The notes under the pieces are model-generated. The model did not search any database, had not been told where the DNA came from, and worked only from the letters and a program-made list of their open reading frames with translations. The translations under genes and the position numbers were made by a program. DNA of 33,467 nucleotides from JAKOQB01 sp036824465. GTDB taxonomy: Bacteria > Pseudomonadota > Gammaproteobacteria > Burkholderiales > Burkholderiaceae_F. Below, piece by piece: positions 6,891-13,686 of the stretch (the first letter of the stretch is position 1; every line of letters begins with the position of its first letter). The DNA lies in the NCBI GenBank assembly GCA_036824465.1, contig DAITAC010000044.1, positions 1-33,467 on the forward strand, written 5' to 3'.

Positions 6891-7589
6891 ATGCAGTTCA
6901 ACTTGCTGAGCGCGGGTGCGGCGCAGGGATTGGTGAATTCACTGCAGCAGCGCTTTACGCAGGCAAGCGGCTGCACGGTGAACGCGACGTTCGGAGCGGT
7001 CGGCGCGATGCAGGAGAAGTTCGATGCCGGTGCGCCGGCCGATGCGATCATCCTGACGCGCGCACAGATCGACGCGCTGGCCGCAGCGGGCCGCGTGCGT
7101 GCCGATTCGCGCATCGATCTCGGTGTCGTGCGCACCGGTGTCGCGCTTAAGGAAGGTGTCGCACCCCTGCGCGTCGATACCGCGGACGAACTGCGCGCCG
7201 CCTTGCGCGCGGCGGCCGAAATTCACTTCCCTGATCCGCTGCGCGCCACCGCGGGCATCCATTTCGCAAGAGTGATCGATGCGCTTGCCATGCGCGCGGA
7301 GATCGATGCACGCCTGCGCCCGCATCCGAACGGTGCCACCGCGATGCGCGCGCTCGCGGCTTCGCCCAATGCCGGCGCGATCGGCTGCACGCAGAAGACC
7401 GAGATCCTCGCTACGCCCGGCGTGCGATGGATCGGCGCGCTGCCGCGTGAGTTTGAACTCGCCACCGTCTACACCGCAGCGGTCACCACGTCGGCCCAGT
7501 GGCCACAGCAGGCAGTCGCGCTGCTCGCACTGCTGAGCGGTGACGACACGCACGAGCTGCGCCTGCGGCTCGGGTTCGAAGACCGCTGA
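6891..7589 (+). CDS. ModA-like substrate-binding protein without signal peptide
   Basis: 232 residues resembling type-II periplasmic binding proteins of the molybdate (ModA) kind: NLLSAGAAQGLVNSLQQRF, then VNATFGAVGAMQEKFDAGAPADAIIL, and IGCTQKTEIL late in the protein. Family members normally begin with a secretion signal, but this one starts directly at the mature first strand and no hydrophobic leader precedes the ATG. It may act in the cytoplasm as a ligand-binding protein, or the true start may be damaged. No transporter permease or ATPase is adjacent. Ligand unknown. Confidence 0.85.
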   Translation: MQFNLLSAGAAQGLVNSLQQRFTQASGCTVNATFGAVGAMQEKFDAGAPADAIILTRAQIDALAAAGRVRADSRIDLGVVRTGVALKEGVAPLRVDTADELRAALRAAAEIHFPDPLRATAGIHFARVIDALAMRAEIDARLRPHPNGATAMRALAASPNAGAIGCTQKTEILATPGVRWIGALPREFELATVYTAAVTTSAQWPQQAVALLALLSGDDTHELRLRLGFEDR

Positions 7590-7720
7590 CGCGCGCTGCA
7601 CGCGCGGCATTGACTTGGCCCTGAATGCGAGTATCACTGGCGTCCCCTGTGGCGCGGCGCTCAGCTTCGACGCCCCGCTCCAGGATGGGAAATCGATCAA
7701 AAACACAACGGAGAGCAACG

Positions 7721-8011
7721 ATGGCAACGTATATCAGTCTGGTGAGCTGGACCGAGCAAGGTATCCGCAATGTGAAGGAGTCGCCGGCGCGTGCCGAGGC
7801 GTTCAAGGCGCTGGCGGCCAAATTGGGCGTGACTATCAAGAGCCTTTACTACACGGTCGGCGCGCATGACCTCGTCGTGACGGTCGAGGGCAGCGATGAA
7901 GCCTGCACCACCGCATTGCTGAAAGTCGGCTCGATGGGCAACGTCAAGTCGCAGACGATGCGCGCGTTTACGCAGGACGAAATGACGAAGATGATCGGCA
8001 AGATGCCGTGA
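7721..8011 (+). CDS. GYD domain-containing protein
   Basis: The 96-residue protein MATYISLVSWTEQGIRNVKE carries the GYD-domain signature: a ferredoxin-like alpha/beta fold with LYYTVGAHDLVVTVEG (GxxDxxv) and a terminal MRAFTQDEM. Function of the family is unknown; members are small and cytoplasmic and resemble dimeric alpha/beta barrels. ATG 7721 follows GGAGAG at the right distance, so the longer frame is rejected. The gene stands alone with a strong hairpin just downstream. Confidence 0.9.
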   Translation: MATYISLVSWTEQGIRNVKESPARAEAFKALAAKLGVTIKSLYYTVGAHDLVVTVEGSDEACTTALLKVGSMGNVKSQTMRAFTQDEMTKMIGKMP

Positions 8012-8019
8012 TGCCCACG

Positions 8020-8051
8020 CTGCGCGCGCTGACGGTTGTCGGCGCGCGCAG
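8020..8051. terminator. Strong GC hairpin after the GYD gene
   Basis: CTGCGCGCGC (8020-8029) and GCGCGCGCAG (8042-8051) pair perfectly over ten bases with a 12-base loop, beginning nine bases after the stop codon. No U-run follows, so intrinsic termination is uncertain; it may protect the 3' end or pause transcription. Confidence 0.35.
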
Positions 8052-8187
8052 ATGGTCGAATCCCAGCGGCACCGGCGAGCCCGTACCCCGGGTAAGTTAG
8101 TCTTTTCGCCCCGCTGGTCTTGTCTTCCGAGCTCCCTTAGGATTCACGGCGCGCGCCTTCCCTGAGGGCAACCTTGTGGAGAACATC

Positions 8188-8613
8188 GTGAACCATCTGC
8201 CTGGAGTTGCTGTTCTGCTTGCGTTGCCGCTGCTGGCGTCGGCGCAGTCGCTCGCGGTCAAGCCGGGCGGCTGGGAAATGACACACAAGACGCAGATCGA
8301 TGGCAAGGCCGAGACCATCATCGAGAAGAATTGCGTCAAGAAATCCGACCTCGACAGCATGGATGCATTCGTGAAGAGCGAAGGTTGCAGCCACAGCATC
8401 GCGTCCCGAACGCCGACCCGTTGGGCACTGTCCAGCACATGCCTGCAAGGGGGTGCGCAGTCGAAGAGCGACATCGATCTGACGGTCGGCAGTCCCGAGT
8501 CGATCGCGATGAAAGTCTCGACCCAGATCACGCGCGGCGCCAGCACGCAGACGATCCGAATCGAAACGACGGGCCGTTGGCGCAGCGCGAGTTGCGCAGG
8601 TTTTGACGAGTGA
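8188..8613 (+). CDS. DUF3617 family exported protein
   Basis: About 141 residues with a signal peptide (MNHLPGVAVLLALPLLASA, cleavage near residue 19). The mature part shows the DUF3617 pattern PGGWEMTHKTQIDG, a NCVKK motif and later Cys residues (EGCSHS, STCLQGG, ASCAGF). The family is periplasmic and of unknown role. GTG 8188 is preferred because GGAG lies seven bases upstream; GTG 8176 would add four residues before the signal. A dispersed repeat follows the gene. Confidence 0.82.
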   Translation: MNHLPGVAVLLALPLLASAQSLAVKPGGWEMTHKTQIDGKAETIIEKNCVKKSDLDSMDAFVKSEGCSHSIASRTPTRWALSSTCLQGGAQSKSDIDLTVGSPESIAMKVSTQITRGASTQTIRIETTGRWRSASCAGFDE

Positions 8614-8660
8614 AGCCGCGCTCGGTCTGATTCCGTTTCCCATTCAACAAAGCATTGACC

Positions 8661-8725
8661 GTCGTCCCGGCGCATTCCGGGACCCAAGTTGTATCTGTGC
8701 AGATCAGGCCCCAGCCTGAGCCGAG
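8661..8725. repeat. REP-like intergenic repeat
   Basis: The stretch begins GTCGTCCCGGCG, continues TCCGGGACCCA and ends in GC-rich inverted sequence. It shares its opening and CCGGGACCCA-type core with the element at 3167. It lies in the gap between the convergent DUF3617 and DUF4438 genes. Confidence 0.55.
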
Positions 8726-8787
8726 GCGGCGCGGCTGCGCGATTCGCGCTTTTGTCGAGAAATGGAATAAGTTGGAACACGGAAGGA

Positions 8788-8832
8788 ATCCGCTGTGTTT
8801 CCTCCGTGTTCTCCGCGCTCTCCGTAGTCGGA
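8788..8832. repeat. Dispersed CTCCGTGTTCTCCG-type repeat
   Basis: Short degenerate units based on CTCCGTG / CTCCGCG are repeated here (minus strand ACGGAGGA and GCGGAGAACACGG). Such non-coding tracts recur in many proteobacterial genomes and translate spuriously as Glu-Asn-Thr-Glu strings. No gene is implied. Confidence 0.5.
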
Positions 8833-8853
8833 TCGGCTTTCCATTCGGCACGC

Positions 8854-9918
8854 TCAAGACTCCGCATTCGCGTAAGACGAAGTTCCAGTTGCGAACGCCA
8901 GTCGCGGCGGCGCATCGCGCAGCACGCGCCGCTGACGGCAATCGCGCTCGATCAAGGTTGGCTGTTCGCGTGCCACGGCAGCGCGACGCACGCCGAGGAT
9001 TTCGGCCAGATTCGCGCCCGGTGCATGCATTGGGCGCAGCAACTCGGCCGGCCCGGTCAGCAACGGCGTGACCCCCGGCCCATGACCGCTGACCGTGCTG
9101 TCGCCGTGCACGATCACACCGATCGTCACGCGTCCGGCGCGATACGACGGGCCGCGCCGCGTGTCGGCATCGGTGATCGCCACCATGTCCCCGAAGCGCA
9201 GGCTGCCAAGCCGATAACGCACGCGTGTGGCGCGATCGGCCAGTTGAATGTCGTAGTCACCGCGCCAGGCCGTGTTCTTGCCGAGTCCCGACCCCATCGT
9301 GCGCGAGGGCACGCGATGCGTGACCGGCACCAGCAATTGCCCGTCACGCTCGACGATGCCCCAGCGCCGCAGAAGACGCGGCGAGCAGTTCAGCACCTCG
9401 ATGCGCGGATAGCGCACAAGCCGCAGCCCCAGCCCGTGCGCGACGATCTGGATGCGATCGCCGATCTGCAGCCGCAGCAGCGTGGCGGTCGGGAAATCCA
9501 CCAGCACGTGATTCACCCCGCCGTGCTTGCCGGTGACCAGTCCCGCCTGTCCGACACTCGGGCCGCTGACCACGCGCGCCGCGTTGCCGACACAGGCATA
9601 GGTGACCAACGCGTTGTTGGGTCCGTCGCGCGGGCCGATCACTTCGCGGTTGTTGTTGTGCAATGCCACGCCGGGTTCGATGTGATCGCCGGCCAGCCCC
9701 ACGCACAGATCGCCGATACGCCGATTCAGCACGATGCCGCCGGTGCCGGGCAGTACGCGCGGCACGCCGTCATAGCCGATGCGATACGGTGTCGCGCGAC
9801 CAACCGGATGCGCGATCTGCCCGAGCACGCTCACCGCAACCAGTTCGTCTTCATTGATGCGCGGTCCGGCGCCGCGAGCGGGCGTGGTGGCAAGGTCTCG
9901 AGCGCGCGCGTTGGCCAT
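8854..9918 (-). CDS. DUF4438 domain-containing protein
   Basis: 354 residues. The first 300 match the DUF4438 family: RINEDELVAVSVLGQIAHPV, then TPYRIGYDGVPRVLPGTGGI, GDHIEPGV and the late RVTIGVIVHGDS. A structure is known for a thermophilic member, but the reaction is unknown. It is the last gene of the ten-gene minus-strand cluster, starting 11 bases after the preceding stop. Whether it belongs functionally or is a downstream passenger is open. There is no signal peptide. ATG 9918 is chosen as the first codon before the conserved region. Confidence 0.88.
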   Translation of the reverse strand: MANARARDLATTPARGAGPRINEDELVAVSVLGQIAHPVGRATPYRIGYDGVPRVLPGTGGIVLNRRIGDLCVGLAGDHIEPGVALHNNNREVIGPRDGPNNALVTYACVGNAARVVSGPSVGQAGLVTGKHGGVNHVLVDFPTATLLRLQIGDRIQIVAHGLGLRLVRYPRIEVLNCSPRLLRRWGIVERDGQLLVPVTHRVPSRTMGSGLGKNTAWRGDYDIQLADRATRVRYRLGSLRFGDMVAITDADTRRGPSYRAGRVTIGVIVHGDSTVSGHGPGVTPLLTGPAELLRPMHAPGANLAEILGVRRAAVAREQPTLIERDCRQRRVLRDAPPRLAFATGTSSYANAES

Positions 9919-9929
9919 CGGCACATTGC

Positions 9930-10622
9930 TCACCGAAAGGCGGGTAGCCGCGATGCGCGCACAACGGTGGCCGCCACCTGCGGCCCGCCCGGCGGCTGTC
10001 GATTGGCCCGCGTCACGGCGGCGTACAGTTCGCGCGCCAGGCAGCGAAATTCCGCATCGCTCATCGCGCCGCCGAGTTGATAGAAGAGCCGGATGCGCGC
10101 CGGCAAACCCGCTCGATGCGTGCCGCCGCTGCCGGCGACCGAATGTGCCATGTGCCGTCGCACCTGGAGCACATCGTTGGGAACGCCGGCCACCAACGCG
10201 CCGATGCAGAGCGGCGCGCATGGGCCGGAAGCGCAGCCGCGATAGCTCGGCACATGGATGTACTTGCTTTCCAGCCCGCGCGGCACGCGGCGGCGCGACC
10301 CGGGAAACGACGAGATGTCGAGCACCGATCCGCCGGGCCGCGGTCCGACGCGTACCTGGTTGCGCACGTCGTACCGGCGTTCACACAATCGTCGGACCAG
10401 CCGCTGTTCGGCGCAGCGGCCGCGCAGATTGTTGATGCGCGTCGGGTCGAGCGGCACGCGATGGCGCGCACGCAGGGTGGTGACGAGCTTGTTGCACGCG
10501 GACAGGTTGATGCGGTCGCATTCGTTGCGCCACCACGCGCGCTCGTAGTCACGCTCGGACGCCATGCGGCGCACGACATCGTCCAGCATTTCATCGACAA
10601 ACAGATCGGTCGCACGAGTCAT
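9930..10622 (-). CDS. Uncharacterised Cys-containing protein of the cluster
   Basis: 230 residues, no family recognised. The N-terminal half is helical and charged (FVDEMLDDVVRRMASERDYE) with Cys in NECDRINLSACNK, GRCAEQRL and RLCERRY. A central GCASGPCAPLCIGAL segment has three close Cys residues and could bind metal or form disulphides. The ATG at 10622 overlaps the upstream stop (ATGA), so translation is coupled with the 268-residue protein. No signal peptide or membrane segment is evident. Confidence 0.82.
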   Translation of the reverse strand: MTRATDLFVDEMLDDVVRRMASERDYERAWWRNECDRINLSACNKLVTTLRARHRVPLDPTRINNLRGRCAEQRLVRRLCERRYDVRNQVRVGPRPGGSVLDISSFPGSRRRVPRGLESKYIHVPSYRGCASGPCAPLCIGALVAGVPNDVLQVRRHMAHSVAGSGGTHRAGLPARIRLFYQLGGAMSDAEFRCLARELYAAVTRANRQPPGGPQVAATVVRASRLPAFR

Positions 10623-11425
10623 GCGCGGTACCACCACGCGCGCGCGCCGGCCCAGGGGTCGAGTGCGATGACCTCGTCATTGCTGGCCGTTGCAGTGTTG
10701 CCATCGCCATCCGCCGCGACCACATGCAGCACGATGAGCGGCGGCAACTGCTCCAGCACGGGAGCAAGACCGGCCGCGGCCAGCGCGTCACGCAGCAAGG
10801 CCCGTTCCGCAGCGAACAGTGATTCCGCCGGCAGCGGTTGCAGACACGTTGCGCTTACGCCGACGCGCGCCAATGCCTGCACCGGCCACGGATCGACGTT
10901 GCCGATGCCGATGTCCTGACTCAGCACGATTGCGCCGCCGAGTGTGGCCGACAGGATCAACGTGTCGAGCGCGCCCGCGACCGGATCGTAGCCGTGCATC
11001 CATGCGCTTGCGCCGCATTCGGACGTCAGTCGCCGGGCGAGCGCCTCTGCCAATGTCTCGTATCGCTCGACCGCCTGCATATCGGTGGCGTCCTGCACCT
11101 GCGATTCGGCAATGCAGTCGCCGATCCAGCGGAACGTCCATGACCCGGCATCGGTGCAATCGCGCAGCCGAATCCACTCGGTGAGCGCGCTGGCAACCGG
11201 CTGGGGCGCTCCGTCGTGTGGCACTCCGTCGCGCGCCTGCCGGCGCAACAGCAGTTCGCTCGCATCGAGCACCTGCCAGAACGAACGCGTCAGCCACGGC
11301 TCGACCACCTGGGTCAGCCGCTGCGCCAGCAACGGTCCCTGCGCGTGACACAGCGCCAGCGCCGGGTCGAGCACGCACGCCAGCTTGCGCTGGCGCACGG
11401 TCAGCGATAGATCGGGACGACGCAT
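10619..11425 (-). CDS. Uncharacterised 268-residue cluster protein
   Basis: No family is recognised. The protein is mixed alpha/beta in appearance, with a hydrophobic Gly/Ala stretch ALDTLILSATLGGAIVLSQD near residue 165 and an acidic end ADGDGNTATASNDEVIALDP before WWYRA. Two Cys flank a Trp pair (LRDCTDAGSWTFRWIGDC). It starts 13 bases after the WREA-repeat gene and overlaps the next gene by four bases, fixing its place in the same transcript. The ribosome-binding site is weak (GGCAGGCACG). Confidence 0.82.
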   Translation of the reverse strand: MRRPDLSLTVRQRKLACVLDPALALCHAQGPLLAQRLTQVVEPWLTRSFWQVLDASELLLRRQARDGVPHDGAPQPVASALTEWIRLRDCTDAGSWTFRWIGDCIAESQVQDATDMQAVERYETLAEALARRLTSECGASAWMHGYDPVAGALDTLILSATLGGAIVLSQDIGIGNVDPWPVQALARVGVSATCLQPLPAESLFAAERALLRDALAAAGLAPVLEQLPPLIVLHVVAADGDGNTATASNDEVIALDPWAGARAWWYRA

Positions 11426-11438
11426 CGCGTGCCTGCCA

Positions 11439-12047
11439 TCAGCAATTCGGGCAGATTTCGGTGGCGCCGCAACGCTTCAGGTGCTCGTCGCGCGCTCTCT
11501 CTTCCGCCAGCAGCCAGTCGAACGGCGCGGTAAAGCACCACCGATAGTGCGCGTCGAAGACGTCGCTCCATCGTGCAGAATCGGTGGTGCGACAAGCCGG
11601 ATGCCAGGGAACCGAGCTGTTCTTGTTCATCACCTGGCGGATTGCGCGTCTTGCGTACCGCTGACACTCAGCCTCACCCACGCGCGGATCAGGCGCTCGC
11701 AGTATCCGCGCCTGGCTGTTGTCCTGCGCCGCCTGCGCGCGCGTCGCTGGCGGCACGCAGACGTGATCGTCGGGGCGCGCTTCGCGCCAAACATACCCCT
11801 GGCGGCAGGTGTCAGGTCCGTACGATCCGCCTCCCGGATTGCGGCGCGCGCCCGCCTGCGCGTTGTCGTTGCGCGTCTGTGTGCGCGTGGCAACGGTCAC
11901 GCATACATGATCGCCGGCGAAAGCCTCGCGCCATACGTACGGCTGCAGGCAGGTTTCGGGACCATGTGGCAAGGGCGGCTGTGCCCCGACGCCGACAAAG
12001 CCGACGGCAAGGCCCGCCGGAATCCACTTGTAGGCCTCGGACTTCAT
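11439..12047 (-). CDS. Cys-rich protein with two WREA repeats
   Basis: 202 residues. After a short hydrophobic start (WIPAGLAVGFVGVGAQ) come two tandem units of about 45 residues: GPETCLQPYVWREAFAGDHV and GPDTCRQGYVWREARPDDHV, each followed by CV..ATR.Q and an Asn/Gln-rich linker. Such GPDTC..GYVWREA..DHVCV units are found in exported or surface proteins of several phyla. The C-terminal part (AECQRYARRAIRQV, then RWSDVFDAHYRWC and LKRCG) is a separate Cys/Trp module seen beside them. ATG 12047 follows GGAG; the longer frame is rejected. The hydrophobic start could be a weak signal or anchor, so export is possible. Role unknown. Confidence 0.85.
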   Translation of the reverse strand: MKSEAYKWIPAGLAVGFVGVGAQPPLPHGPETCLQPYVWREAFAGDHVCVTVATRTQTRNDNAQAGARRNPGGGSYGPDTCRQGYVWREARPDDHVCVPPATRAQAAQDNSQARILRAPDPRVGEAECQRYARRAIRQVMNKNSSVPWHPACRTTDSARWSDVFDAHYRWCFTAPFDWLLAEERARDEHLKRCGATEICPNC

Positions 12048-12093
12048 GCTGCGTCTCCGCAACCGACGGCCGATGTTAAAGCGCGCGAATCGA

Positions 12094-13176
12094 TCACGCC
12101 GTCTGCGGCACACCGAGCACGCTCTTCAGCGCCGGCGTGACGCCGGGGAAGCCGCGGCCTTCGGGCGTCATCCGATACGCGGCGAGCCACGCCTCAGCAT
12201 GCGCCCCCATCGGCCGCACCACGCTCTGGAACAGGATCGGATCGGTCGCGGTCTTGAAGTCGTTGTCGGCGATGAACTGCAGGATGCGGCGACCGCTCTC
12301 GGCCATCTTGGCGCGTTGCGATGGTTCCGCGACTCCGCCGAGATAACGATTCGAGACGATCTCGACCACGTCCCACTTCGTGTTGGCGTCGAACGCCTTC
12401 TTGATGTCGGGAGAATCGAGCAACTTCAGTACCTGGATCAGGTAATGCCCGGTCTCCATCGCCAGCGCAAAGATGTTGCCGTAGGTCGCGCGGTCCAGCG
12501 CATAGCGCAGATCGAGGCCGATGCGCTGGATCGTGCCGACGCTGCCGAACGGCCGTTGATCGATCAGTTGCCCGCCGCGAATCACTTCGCCGATCAGCAG
12601 ATCGCGGAAGTACTGGCCGACCGCGACCATGAAGCCCAGCATCTGTCGATGGAAGTTGCGGTTGACCACCGCGCCGGCCGGTGCCTGCGCGATGCCATAG
12701 TTGAACGCGCGCCGGTACGCGACCATGCGGTCGTTCTTGCCATAGCGCAGCGGCTTCCATTTCTCCAGCAGATACAGCCCGCGTGCGCCAGGGCCGCGCT
12801 GAATGCGCATCTTGCCGAGGCGGAACAGGCGCAGCAGAGTCTCGACCACCTCGAAGATCTTCATGCGCTCGTGCTGCCAGATGTAGTAAAGCTCCGCCGC
12901 CGCGTGCAACTGGCTCGGCACGATCGAATCGTCGAAGTCCGGCTGCACATACGGGTAGCTGACCTGGTCGAAGCCGACCGCGCCCTGCGGCCCGAGCCCG
13001 AGCAGGTCGAAAAAGCCCGCGTCGGAATTGCCGTCGGCTTTTGACAGCAGCTCGTTGAAGCGATCCTCGAACTGCGTGGCCGCGGCATCGCGCTCTCCGG
13101 GCGGCATCGCGGCGATTTGTTCGCGCAGGAAGGTCTCCCACAGGCGCTGGATGGTTTCCGTCGTTTGGAAATTCAT
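12094..13176 (-). CDS. Uncharacterised 360-residue cluster protein
   Basis: The protein begins MNFQTTETIQRLWETFLREQ and appears largely helical, with aromatic segments such as LYYIWQHERMKIFEVVETLL and VGQYFRDLLIGEVIRGGQLI. No catalytic motif or family is recognised. There is no signal peptide. An AGGAG ribosome-binding site sits before the ATG, and the gene starts 23 bases after the preceding stop. The soluble helical character and conserved spacing with the 152- and 639-residue neighbours suggest a structural or assembly partner rather than an enzyme, but that is inference. Confidence 0.85.
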   Translation of the reverse strand: MNFQTTETIQRLWETFLREQIAAMPPGERDAAATQFEDRFNELLSKADGNSDAGFFDLLGLGPQGAVGFDQVSYPYVQPDFDDSIVPSQLHAAAELYYIWQHERMKIFEVVETLLRLFRLGKMRIQRGPGARGLYLLEKWKPLRYGKNDRMVAYRRAFNYGIAQAPAGAVVNRNFHRQMLGFMVAVGQYFRDLLIGEVIRGGQLIDQRPFGSVGTIQRIGLDLRYALDRATYGNIFALAMETGHYLIQVLKLLDSPDIKKAFDANTKWDVVEIVSNRYLGGVAEPSQRAKMAESGRRILQFIADNDFKTATDPILFQSVVRPMGAHAEAWLAAYRMTPEGRGFPGVTPALKSVLGVPQTA

Positions 13177-13199
13177 GGTCTGCTCCTGTCAGCGCTGCG

Positions 13200-13658
13200 T
13201 TACTTCACGCCCGCCGCAAGCTTCGATTCAAATACCGCGAGCTCGTGCCAGCGTTCGCGGCGTTGTTGCTCTAACTTCCCTGCGGCATCAAGCGGGCGGA
13301 ACTGTTGCTCGAAGTCTGCGACCAGTGCGCCATGGCGCGCGGTCAGCAGCTTGTGCGCCGCCTGCGCGCTGTTGCTGGCCATCGCATTCACAAGTTGTTC
13401 ATTGACCGATTTCCTCGACGGCCGCGCCTGTGCGCACAGTGCATCGCGCACCTGGCCCAGGCAGGCGATGATCTTGAACGCCGTTGGTGATGGCACTGCG
13501 CCCGCGCCAACTCCGCCAGGTGGCGCGCCTGGGATCGTGGCATTGGCGATGATCTTCAACTGCGACGCAATGGCGCCGAGCTTGATGGGCAGCGCGCTTT
13601 GCTTGCGCGTAACGGGCCCAGGCAAGACGCCAAAGGGGGCTTGCTTTTGGAGGCTCAT
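13200..13658 (-). CDS. Uncharacterised 152-residue cluster protein
   Basis: The internal ATG at 13658 with GGAGCACG upstream is chosen. The first half is Pro/Gly/Ala-rich (ATIPGAPPGGVGAGAVPSPT) with one Cys in IACLGQVRDALCAQ. The second half is a likely helical, charged region (ARHGALVADFEQQFRPLDAA to KLAAGVK). No family is recognised. It starts 28 bases after the 639-residue gene ends and ends 23 bases before the 360-residue gene starts, consistent with one operon. Confidence 0.8.
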   Translation of the reverse strand: MSLQKQAPFGVLPGPVTRKQSALPIKLGAIASQLKIIANATIPGAPPGGVGAGAVPSPTAFKIIACLGQVRDALCAQARPSRKSVNEQLVNAMASNSAQAAHKLLTARHGALVADFEQQFRPLDAAGKLEQQRRERWHELAVFESKLAAGVK

Positions 13659-13686
13659 GGTCGTGCTCCGGCAGATCGTGCGGTGA

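Noticed and set aside
8020..8051. Hairpin as a confident intrinsic terminator
   Set aside because: The stem is strong but there is no U-run, so it is listed only at low confidence.
8097..8915. Long minus-strand frame over DUF3617 and the following spacer
   Set aside because: It crosses repeats (Glu-Asn-Thr-Glu string from a CTCCGTG tract) and opposes a real exported-protein gene.
8689..10080. 463-codon plus-strand frame
   Set aside because: Antisense of the DUF4438 gene, with no family similarity.
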